Below, in pieces: positions 11,280 through 21,700 of a stretch of DNA of 64,000 nt (positions within the stretch are counted from its first letter, which is position 1; the number at the start of each line of letters is the position of its first letter). This DNA comes from Favolaschia claudopus. Its lineage: Eukaryota; Basidiomycota; Agaricomycetes; Agaricales; Mycenaceae. A model generated the notes under the pieces. The model saw only the letters and a program-made list of their open reading frames with translations. It was not told the origin of the DNA and searched no databases. The stretch spans positions 2,108,001 to 2,172,000 of the forward strand of contig JAWWNJ010000009.1 in assembly GCA_037176885.1 (NCBI GenBank), written 5' to 3'. The translations under genes were made by a program, and so were the position numbers.

Positions 11280-13349
11280 GAGTACTAAAGGTCACAGAGA
11301 AAGCTGACATAGGAGAGGAGTGTATAGACAATATCCCCTTCTTTTGTGTGAGGGGGAACCAGGCTTTAGTACATTTGATATTGCAATATAGAGCTTTGTG
11401 AATGGTCTTAAAATGGGATTTCCCAATTTGCAACCTGTAGCAATGTAGCTTTGTCCCATACACATTCATATTATCTGAGATATGCCTAGGCTGAATGTTG
11501 TTACTCGTTCACACAGTTCACTCTGGATTTCTATGCAAATTGGTGGGGCGTAGTTTCATATTTCTGCTTCCCAAAGTGCCCTCAGAGGGGTTAGAAGCAG
11601 GATGTGAAGACATTGGGCCTGGGAAGAGTCATGTTTATGGAATAGAGGAGGCTGCCTGTTGACAAAGCACAAAATGCTTTGATTTATGGTAAAAAATTGT
11701 AATTCCAGCACTTTAATGTCCAACTCTAATGAGTTCCACCGCTTCCACGGCAAGTTGTATTCAAATTCCACGGCTTCCATGGTATATTGTATTGAATTTC
11801 CACCACCTCCATGAGGATTTGTATTGAATTTTCCACTGCTTCCATGAATTGTGGTCACCTAACTCGTCGTTGTGTGGTCGCCAACTCGTAGCACTGAAAT
11901 CAATTTTGTTTTCACCATTGCATGAGAACAAGGAGCAATATTGAAAATCTGAGGAGGCAGATATCATTAGTTACCTTGAGAGCATGTCTTGCAATATTTT
12001 CAGGTTTATTGTTAAATTCTGTCTGTCTCAATACGTCTGAACACTGTATGAGCTGAAACTTGCTTGAATCCATATATTCACCTCACAACTTCTTCAGCTT
12101 TTAAACACAACTTTTCATATTTGAACTCAATATGAAAGAATACTTCAAGTAGGGTCTGAAACAAGATTTTCCAGCCCCTTTAGACACTTCTAGCATCCAA
12201 TTCAAGGGGGGAACCATCAAAAAGGCCTAAAACTCCGAAATTGAAATATTTAATCTGGATGTCCCCTGCCTTGCTACAAACTCCTGGAAACAAAGCAGGA
12301 GTGTTCTAGTGATTACTGAAAGGCATTCTGAGCATATCACTCTCATGAATCACTTCACAATATACAGTTTTGGCACTCACCCATGATGTTGTGTCCTACC
12401 ACTAATCTGACTCTCAAAAAGGTCTCAAACCATTCTCTTCTGCCCCAGAACCCTGAATATTGATTTATACATGCCTGATACCACACTTTCACCATGTCAG
12501 AAGCATGTCAGGGACAGGTTCACAACATTTTTGTATTGTGAATCAAATCTATTACTACACTAGTACAAGACATCTACTCAAGCTGAATGTTGGGTCCCAT
12601 GTTCTAAGAGGTGTCCTGGTTCAGATAAGGTGACTTTGGTAGCCAGCAAAAATCCTCAGAGAGGTTAAACAGCAATTGATATCAAAATCAAACAATTTTG
12701 TTTCGTCTTTCAATTGTTGTTTTTGCTGTGCATTCTCTGTGGCAGAAGTAGCAATCTGGATTCTAGAAATGAGTAGTGTGCAGTCAACTCAAGAAACTGT
12801 GCATGGTAAGAAAAAAAGGAGTCACACAAATCTCTGAATCTCATTCCACTCAATCTTCGGCTATCTGATGTTCAATATCAGACATTTACATCTACCTATT
12901 GTAGATACAACAACCCCCCCATTATTGGTCCTTGATAGTGAGTTATCTCCCTCTATCATCCTTTAATTAGCATGTAGCATATGTCCTCGCACTATATTGT
13001 GTAATCTCGATTTCCTAACATTAGAGATGGTCAGCATAGGATGTTTGGGGTGATTGAGGTGATTATGGGTCTCTTTATCAAGTCAACTGTTGAATAGTCC
13101 ATTGCCTCAAACCTAGCATTAGTTACCATTCGACATGGTTTTCCCATGGTTTAGAGCTATATCACAGTAACAGTGAGCACATTGGCCTCAGAGTCAAGGT
13201 AGAAGTGCCTCCTCTCATGGAGCATTGCTCTCACCCTTCCAAAATCCATAATTAAGTGAGGGGATGAAGAAATGATGTAAGGATGGACCCCGATCAACAC
13301 ATCAAACATAGACAAATATGTTATGTGGAAGTAGTGGAAGATTCCAATA

Positions 13350-13784
13350 CTGATTGATCGCAGTTACTTGGTCTCATGGAAGTCATGGAAGGTCAATAAG
13401 AGCGTATTAAACTTGTATATTTTCATGGAAGTGGTGGAAGATCAAATCACCACTGATATATATGGTACAAGTCCCTCATGGAAGCGGTGGAAGGGTATAC
13501 TAGCTCTATTACAACTTTGTTACTTCATGGAAGTCATGGAAGTGTATACAAAATCTGATGGAAGTCATGGAATTCATTAGTACCCTTTAAAGGGGGTTTT
13601 TGTAGCAGGAAAAGGCATGGAAACGGTGGAAAAATCTCATTTTTCGCCCTGGACAAGTCCTCTGTGGAAGCCGTGGAGATGACATTCTGTGGATGTCATG
13701 GAAGATAGTTCGACCTATAACTATAGCTTCCATGGGGACCACATGGAAGCTATAACTATAGTATAATATTGGGCACCACAGGTG
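13350..13784 (-). repeat. right terminal inverted repeat
   Basis: Reverse-complement partner of the left end. The similarity decays gradually inside 13350, where TTCCAC-type motifs continue for another 30 or so bases. Confidence 0.88.
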
Positions 13785-14097
13785 CGATAATATATATTTG
13801 GATCGACTGGAAGTTCAGGATAATACCTGCCCCAATGAAGGCGATTCCCTGAATGATTGGTTGGGCTGGAATGTTTGGAAATATGAATAGGACCACGCAC
13901 GATGTCCGGCACAATCCAATGTACCCTGGCCTGTACAGACCAACCTGTGAGGAAGAGACCAATTGGTAGTGCGATTGTTCCAGGAAACATCGAGGCTATG
14001 TATGATTTCGTTAAGGATGGAGCAAAGTAGAGGACCAGAGAAACACTGACGAACTCGATATTCCGGTTTCCCTTCACCACCGTATTTCGTTCGTAAT

Positions 14098-14218
14098 CGA
14101 CTATATATGCGGTCCATCAAGCGGGCGTTAATCTGTGATGCGCCGGAAACACCGACAACGACTATATATGCGGTCCATCAAGCGGGCGTTAATCTGTGAT
14201 GCGCCGGAAACACCGACA
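14098..14218 (-). repeat. 61-bp tandem duplication in MFS exon
   Basis: The segment beginning CGACTATATATGCGGTCCAT at 14098 recurs at 14159 with 60 identical bases. It lies in the exon encoding GVSGASQINARLMDRIYS. Because 61 is not a multiple of three, the second copy is read out of frame and hits a TAA. Confidence 0.92.
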
Positions 14219-15749
14219 CCGAGTGCGAGGTAGTTGAGTCCAGAGATGCCAACGCTTTGGTGGTAGGCGCCTTGGAACATCAATGGCATAGACGTCAGGA
14301 ATACTAGAAAGTGAATTGCGATTTAAGTGAGCCGGCGGGAAATAGAAGGCGAACGGCCAATTTACGATAGAATAAGCCGTAGATGAAGGCCATGTAAAGA
14401 CCTAGGACTTGTATTATGGGTTCGTTGTATAATACGATAAAGGGCCGCGTGAGAGCGATTTTCATGATTTTCGTCCACCTGAGACAGGAATCAGAATACG
14501 CTCAAGACTGCACCAGGCGAACGTACGTGCGGTCCTCGCTGAACTTGGTTCGGACATTACGAACGGGACCTTTTTCTGCGTCAAGTGACTTGCGAATCCG
14601 CTTGGCTTTTTCTTCAAGAAGAAACGGGGCATAGGCTATAGAGTATAAGAGACAGATACAAGCAGCAACGAGGGAAGGAACTTACATTCTCGAAGAAATA
14701 GGATACCTAGTATTTGAATACCAGTGTCGACGATCGAGGTTGACCAAAACTGCGACAGTGACGAATAATTACGCGACTGATTCATCGCTACAAAAAAAAG
14801 ACAACTGACCACCCATCTCCAAGTGGATTTTTCGGCGATAAATGCCCCGCACAGAGGGCCAACGACCGGCCCTAGCAATGGTGCTAACGAATATATTGCC
14901 AGGGCCTGGCCTCGTTCCTCAGCATCCCAGATATCCCCAAGAACGGCACCTCCAGCCTAAATATAGTACGTGAGTGAAAAAAACCTAAGACCGGTCGGTC
15001 ACCAACTTACAGCAAGAGGGGCACTTCCACCGAGACCGGCAAGGAATCGAAAGGCCAGAAGTTCGCCTGTGTTCTGCGCAAATCCACATGCAAGGTTCCA
15101 CACCAAATACCACAGGTTGGCTCCCTGAATTATTCGATTCCGTCCCTACGGATAAATCAGAGATTTGCGAGTAATCTCCAAGTCGTGAATTCTCACAAAA
15201 ATTTCAGACAACGGTCCTAAAAACTGCACCCCAAACGTCAGACCTTTTGGCGAACGATTGATCGAGGAAATCATACCAACGGGCCGATGGCTGGCACGAG
15301 ACATGGTCAAAATAAGCCGAGAGGGTAGCCAATTAATAAGCTCACCGTATGCAAGAATAAAAATAGAGGTGATTAGGCCGACAATAACGTCATTGTCGAC
15401 GCCAAAACGCATCGCTACCTGGGTACTTGCAGGCGCAATCATACTGGAGGACACGGGGGAAATCAAAGTGAATGCAGAAACGACCAATGTTGCAGCCCAT
15501 TTCTTTTTCCTACTCCAGCTGAAAATGGGTGGTATTAGATACAACCTCAATAACGAAAGAACGAGCAACAAACTGGCTTTTTTGGATTCAATGGGTCGTT
15601 TGGGCCATCGAAGTCAACCACGATATCAGATGTGTCTTGAATCTCTTTCTTCTCGTTCCGAGGTTCGGGGATTTCGACTGTGGGTGAGGTGGATGCTCGC
15701 TCTGGCTCTGACATGGTTGCGGAAGGGATGAGAGGCAAGTGTCAAGGAT

Positions 15750-16289
15750 CAGGCTCCTACCCAACCGCACCTTACGAGGTTGGGGGAGTCACTGCAGCGG
15801 GGATGCACTGTGGATTCAGTCTGAGTAATACATTTTATCACATACATGATCGGAACTGTCAAATGTAACCGAACTTCAATGCCCCCAACCTCTCCACGGC
15901 GGCTGGCGTTTAACAACTGTAAACAACATAGCCACCGCCCAGGCCGAATTTTTACTTCCCTTTGTTCCTCGATGGTTGTGCCCCTAAAAATAGCGTGGTG
16001 CCAGAAACAATCAATGGAGGACCAAGGCGGCTTTTCCCATTTTTTTGGCACAGAGGCGTAGAGCAAACAAATATTTAGTCGAAATGTGGCTATGTTGTTT
16101 ACAGTTGTTAAACGCCAGCCGCCGTGGAGGGGTTGGGGCAGTTGAAGTTCGGAAGCAGTAGTCTCGGCTAACAATGATTTCCCTTTTATGGATGGAAACT
16201 GACATGATTGTTCTCACAAGCAATTCACAGTAAAATCCCATTTACAGTGACTTCCCCAACCCCGTAACGTGCGGGTGGGTAGGAGCCTG
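15750..16289. mobile_element. 540-bp MITE immediately upstream of the MFS start codon
   Basis: The termini are inverted over about 45 bp, starting CAGGCTCCTACCCA and running to the GTCACTG at the inner edge. The element is flanked by a direct repeat GTCAAGGAT at 15741-15749 and 16290-16298. A 9-bp duplication suits Mutator-like elements; if one flanking base is part of the end it would be 8 bp (hAT-like). It contains no gene. Its end is 36 bp from the ATG at 15714, so it lies in the 5' leader or core promoter of the transporter. Confidence 0.87.
15870..16151. repeat. second, inner inverted repeat within the MITE
   Basis: About 63 bp at 15870-15932 is the near-perfect reverse complement of 16086-16151 (core TTTAACAACTGTAAACAACA). 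It is separate from the terminal repeats. It could be a nested element or the arms of a large hairpin; no target duplication is evident for it. Confidence 0.75.
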
Positions 16290-16298
16290 GTCAAGGAT

Positions 16299-16782
16299 TA
16301 GCCGTCGCCGTGGAACTCTGAAAAATGGTTCCGGCGTGTTTCCGGCATAGACGGCAACTTGAAGGAACCCGGTCCGACGGAAATCTCCCGACAATTATTT
16401 GAATGTTTTGACAGTTTGCTTGATCAGCCATCCGCTCCGGCACGCAAGCTGCAGAAGTGGCTATTTTGGGCCATCACAGACACAAACAACCGCTCGCGTC
16501 CAAATTTGGCAATTTTGGAGATCAGGCATAAAACTGTAGGTCATCACAGCCACCGTCAATAAAACTCTACATTCGAGGAGAGCATCTTACACGTGTTTAT
16601 TTATACAATTTCCGTTAAGAATACAACGACACAACCATAATATGCACGTGATGCAATGCGGTCCAGCTCCCGACCATAGATAATCAGGTTGCTTCGAGTC
16701 ATCGAGCAGAGTGATCTCAGGCCCAGCATGCAGTCGACTCGGATATTAGCTCATTGAATTTCAAATTTGCAATAAGACAACA
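16299..16782. other. intergenic, nothing recognised
   Basis: Original upstream DNA of the MFS gene, followed by the 3' flank of the DUF6534 gene. No open frame or signal that I can support. Confidence 0.4.
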
Positions 16783-18093
16783 TCAATCTGGGTCAGGATG
16801 TGACTTGAGGTTTTCAGAGTTCAGCTCCTCCAAATGTAATGAATCCAGGCGAGGGGTCTATAGGTCAATGAATGGGTATGAGAGCATGAGAGAGAAATAA
16901 AACATACACTCCGCCCGTAGTCAACATGGAATACCACCCCAGTGATATTATCTACGCACGAACTAGATCCCCGTTGCTTGAGAGCGTCTTGATTCGGCTC
17001 TACCTTACTCCATGCGAAGCCTGAGAGGAAGGACCCCAGTACACTAACCGCATACATCCTTCCTTGCAAGAAAAAGAATATGATGTAGACTAAATCACGC
17101 GACATTGAGCCCAAGCGGAAAACGATTCGAAAAAGTTGACATACATACCATTATTGCCTTGGAGTAATGTCACTACCGCAATCAAGGTGGTCGAAGCAAC
17201 AATGCAGCCTGATGTGAGACTGAGTGCGCCAAGCCGGCGAAGCAGACTATACTCCCAGTCAGTTAGCATAAACGCCCGACAGAGAACGCTCACTTGTGTG
17301 TCCAGCGCCCCTTGATAGCCCTTGAATCCATCCTATAAAAGGTTGCACTCAACGCAACGGCTATTAAAAAGTCCGTGACAGCGCAGCTAATGGCCCCAAT
17401 CCTTAAAGGACATCCATCCAAGTCAAAACCATCGCCACGGGGGATCAACAAAAACGTACTGTGTGGCAGTAATCGATTTCCCGTTTGGAGTTCGATGTTT
17501 GAGAACCAACGCCGCGGAAGCCCATGAGAAACCTAGCTAAAGAACATCGAGCCTAGAGCTTGATCGAGCTGGAATGAGGGACATACGTGCAGGAAAATGC
17601 TGAATACGAGGAATCCAGTTATAACCCGTTGCTTCGATCTGTGGAATGGCAGTTTAGCGACCATGGAAAGAAGGCCTAGGAGAGTAGGCGAGACTCACAG
17701 CGAATAGAACAGAGAACATAGAAAGCCTTGCTCTATCGAGGCGGCCATGTAAGTCGAAAGCAGAGTGACAGCGATGGGCCAGTATAGGGAATTTTGAAAT
17801 CCCGCTCCAGTGAGGCCAATACAAGGGTACAACAGGAGCTCGAGATAGGTTTGCCAGCAAACACCAACTGTGCAAACTGTGTCCGAGAGGATGAGGGCTC
17901 CCACACCAATCTTATTCCAGAGAGGTCGATTGGGTCGGTGAAAGTACTTGATAGCCAGGATTATCTCGAGAATGTAGAGCGATAGATTGACCCAAGACGC
18001 CACGAGCGTGATTCTGTTAGTTAACGTCGGGTATTCAGCGACAGACTCAACGAGAGCGAGAAACACGAACGCGTTCTCGGAGTTTCCTGCCAT
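16783..18093 (-). CDS. DUF6534-type multi-pass membrane protein
   Basis: From the ATG at 18093 (MAGNSENAFVFLALVESVAE), with several short introns, to a TGA at 16783-16785. Hydrophobic helices follow one another: LVASWVNLSLYILEIILAIKY, LILSDTVCTVGVCWQTYLEL, LYWPIAVTLLSTYMAASIEQ, VITGFLVFSIF, and the C-terminal block ISCAVTDFLIAVALSATFYR, then RLGALSLTSGCIVASTTLI, then FFLQGRMYAVSVLGSFLSGF. That last block (D-x-L-I-A ... R-x-Y-x-x-S-x-L) is the DUF6534 signature of agaricomycete seven-helix proteins of unknown function. The last intron removes about 50 nt before the tail ending HPDPD. No lesion seen. Confidence 0.75.
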
Positions 18094-18775
18094 GAGCCTC
18101 CAACTTCGCAGCCCCCCGTTGAAGAACAAAAGAACAGCAACTCGGAGGTAAGGGAAGAAAGAAAGAAGGAAAGATGGTCCCGACCGTGAAGCCTCGCCAA
18201 GCGTGGATTAATGATTGTCGGCAGCGTCGTGCTCCATTGTCCAGCCGCTATTCAATCCGTAATCAGCTTTCTGCATACGCGTCCCGCCTATCAGATATGC
18301 ATGATTGCTCTCTTTATGTAAGGCATGCAGAAAGACCTCTTTTCGACCACGAAACAGGAGTCTTATATGCGCGGCGGTCTCTGAAGCACGGACGATGACA
18401 GGAGAGAGCGTTGTGTGCGAGTATGGATGAAGGTAGGCAGTAAGGATTATTTTTCATGTTTTCACTCGGCGTTACCGCTAACCTGGAAGAAGAGAAGCAG
18501 CGAAGCAGAAGCCTGCATCACGAAAAAAACGGCGATCACACGTGGTACGTCGACAAAGTGACTTCAGAGCGGACGAGCGGAAAGGATTTCCGGACTTGAA
18601 GTGTCCCAGTGTCCCCAGGCCTCCGACTATGTAAGTAGAAAAATTCCAGCTTGCTTTGACGACGGAGTAGAGTGAGAGCTGCGTATTCAAGAAGAAAATG
18701 GAACTCCATTCAGTCAATTAATATACAAATCCTTGAAGACCTCCAGTGTTCGTGTATACCATACAAATGAAACGC
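18094..18775. other. upstream region of DUF6534 gene
   Basis: A minus-strand frame at 18478-18717 is moderately hydrophobic at its start but shows no family motif and has no ATG context I trust. It could be a missed 5' exon or a relic. Otherwise nothing. Confidence 0.3.
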
Positions 18776-21700
18776 TCAAGCCTCCAACACACGATAAACC
18801 TGTAGAACAATGAGCGTGCTGTGTAGATTCTCCGCAGGACGCCATACCTTGACAATTCCACTCTTCAGATCTTCGAGACGATAACTCGCAGCCTCAACCG
18901 TCTGCAGTGATATTAGATACAGCCCGGACGGTAGGAGAGCAATGACAGCACCGACCTGTTGACCAACATGTTGGTTTGCTTGGAAGACCCTGATCTTGCT
19001 CTTCTTCGCCTCAAATTCGCTCACGATACCGACGAGCGGTTCCCCGGCGCCAACAGTCTGACTGTAGGTCGAAAGACCTTTGTGTCCTTTCAGCTTTGCA
19101 TCAAACAGGGCGACAACATCGCCAGGCATGATATCGCTCAGTCTCTTCTGCACCGATCCGCCAGACTGGGAGTATATAAGGTGACCCCATGTCGCTGGCG
19201 AGCTCCGAGCCGCATTTGGCACCTCATGGAGCGCAGCGTTGACAAAGCCCGAGTAAGTACCATCTCCAATCAACGACTTCTTAGACTTCTCGTAGAGCTG
19301 CGTCGCCGCTTCGCAAAGGTGCACACCGACGCGTCCCCATATCGCCACGAGATCGTCTGAAGAATAATGGACCTCTGTCGCTTTCGGAGGGGGTGGCTGC
19401 TGACTTGACTCCGGGTGAGCGGGTTTTGGAGGGGGAGGCGGAGAGGTTGTGGCTTCGACATCGAACGTTGTATCAATACCGCCCCCGAAGTCAATAGAGC
19501 CGGTAGAAAGCGACGGTAATTCCCACTGTGACGAGGACATACTGTCGATAGAATCTGAGGGTGCAACATCCTGAGGAGGAGGCGGGACGCCTCGCGGCGG
19601 TGGCCTGGACGAAGGCCGAGCTGGAGGTGGCGGCGGGGGTTCGTCAGAGTCCACCATCACAAAATCTTGCTTATTCATAGTGGATGTCCTGCGAGGATTG
19701 GCACTGGGAACAGGCGGAGCCTCAGCAGACGCCTTCCTTGAGGTCGGCGTAGAGGCCATTTGACCACTCGCTCTACGATTCGGCATGGCAGAGGGAACAG
19801 GCGGGCGAGAACTTGGAATGTGTGGCGATGAAGGTACGATAGGTGACGCCATGGAAGTACGATGACCGCCAGCCCTTGAAGGTACAGGAGGAGGAACTTC
19901 TTCCTCAGCATCCTCATGCCGTATTTCCTCAATCTCGCTCTCCTCCGCCTCCACTCTTACGCCGTCCTCAGAATTCGTCGTCAAACTCTCATGCTCCGAA
20001 TCAACCTCCTGCGGAGGCGGAGGCGCTCGCGCGGGAGGTGGCGCAACGCGCATTGGTGGTGGCGGCGGAGGTGGAGATGCAGCTTCACTTCTGACAGGCG
20101 GCGCCCGTTGCGCAGGACCACCCGCTCCAAACGGCATCATCCCCATACGAATGCCGCCCATTCCCGCAAGCTTGGCCGCAATACGTTCCTTGCGAGCACG
20201 CTCCTCTTCCTCTTCATCCTGCGGGGGCTGTTCCTCTTCTTGCGTTGCGGGCGCTGGGGTACCTTGATCGTCCTCAGAGGTACGCTGGCGTGGACGCGGA
20301 ATTGGTGGAGGAGCACCGAATCTGATGCCCCCAAGTTTCGCCATACGCTCCGCAATCGTGCGCCTCCTCTCCGCCTCCGGGTCCTCGACTGGTTCAGCGG
20401 GAGCTTCCTGTGCCTGCTCTTCACGTATGGCAGCAGCGGCTTCTAAATCAATCGTCGATCCCCTTCGACTTGGGCTATGGAACGCTGGGTCAATTGGATC
20501 TGTATGTTCTCCCGTCAGACATTTCGATCCGCTCAAAAGAACGAGCACACGAACCTCCTTCATCCTCTTCCAAGATCTCCTGTTGTCTTCTCTTCTCAAA
20601 CGCCGCCGAGTCAGGGGACAACATCCCCGACGACCCATTCGCCGACAACGGACTCCCGCGAGCCTGTGCTTGTCCACCAGTCACAATCGAGCTCGGACGG
20701 AAAGGTTTGGCGCGCTCAGATTCTGGCTCTTGCCCGGGAACAGGCGGTATCGCACGACGTGCCCCAGGCGCAGGAACGGGAACAGGCGCTGCGATATGCT
20801 CGAAAGCCTCGGGCTCCGGTGTCTCCAGCTGCTCGTAATCGTCTTCCAGTCTCGGCGGCGGTGGAGACCTCACAGGCGGCGACGCGCCGTGGACGTGTCT
20901 GCCAGCGGGCAACGGAGGTGGGACCTGCACAGGTTCTTCCTCGGATTGCTGCCCCTGCGTATCTTCTTCCTCGTCGGCCTCGTACTCTGGCTCTAACTGC
21001 GGCGCCGGCGGAGGAACACGCATCATCGGTTGACTGCGCCTGTTAGTTCGCAACGGCGGGGAGGACGGGTCCAACTCATATGCACTATCCGTCTCCTCTT
21101 CATCAGACCTCAGCGCAGGTGGTGCCGGTACGGAACGTGGGGGAGGCGGAATCGAACGACGATGGTCTGAAGGAGGCCGTGGAGGCGGCGGCGGCGGCGC
21201 CTCTTCCTCTGCTTCTTCTTCTTGTTCTTCCTCCTGCTCGGCCTCATATGTGGCAGGAGGCGGAGGCGGCGGGACTGGCACCGAACGCGGGGGAGGCGGT
21301 ATTGACCGACGGTGGTCTGAAGGAGGTCGTGCAGGAGGTGGCGGAGCCTCTTCTTCTTCTTCCCCTGCCTGTTCCTCTTCCTCCTCTTCGTCATATGTAG
21401 CAGGAGGTGCTGAAGGGGCAGGCACCGCGCGAGGTGTCGGAATAGAACTTCGATGCTCCATTCGAGGCGGGGGAGTAGGAGCTATTTCCTCCTCCTCTCC
21501 CTCTGCGGTTGGCTCCGGACGCGAAGGAACAGCCACTGGCGCATGCTGAGGCGGCGGCGCGGGAATAGACCGACGATGCTCAACACGAGGCGGGGGAGCC
21601 GGCGGCGATTCCTCCTCTTCCTCTTCCTCCTCCGGTTCATCGTACGTGGGCTGCAATGCCCGCAACACCGGCGGAGGCACCGCACGCGGGGATTCCTCGT

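Larger units (their letters stand above)
10388..13784. mobile_element. non-autonomous DNA transposon, 3,397 bp, 8-bp target duplication
   Basis: The ends are inverted copies starting CACCTGTGGTGCCCAATATT, and the element is flanked on both sides by the same 8-bp word CGATAATA (10380-10387 and 13785-13792). The interior is AT-rich and has no transposase-length frame, so it must be mobilised in trans or is decayed. Eight-base duplications are known for hAT, P and KDZ-type elements; I cannot choose among them from the ends alone. The outermost 60 bases also fold on themselves: a 13-bp stem TATAGCTTCCATG with a 7-base loop. The element splits the MFS gene described above. Confidence 0.9.
10035..15714 (-). 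pseudogene. MFS transporter (DHA1 polyamine-type), disrupted by transposon
   Basis: Start ATG at 15714. Exons encode a cytosolic acidic N-terminus (SDIVVDFDGPNDPLNPKK), TM1 onward (SPVSSSMIAPAS), the MFS loop signature GPLSEIF/GRNRI across an intron, GPVVGPLCGAF, a central loop, then C-terminal helices and the conserved RSLFGFAFPLFAEQMY, LGYGKGDTILAV and IGCP stretches, ending at a TGA at 10035-10037. This pattern is that of fungal DHA1 polyamine/drug exporters of the plasma membrane. A 3,397-bp element lies between the codons for QIYII and the rest. If one target copy and the element are skipped, the frame reads on through CFALYAAS into a normal intron and the last exons, so the insertion is recent on the gene's time scale. 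A 61-bp tandem duplication at 14098-14218 adds a frameshift and a stop. Both lesions predict no functional full-length transporter. Confidence 0.88.
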
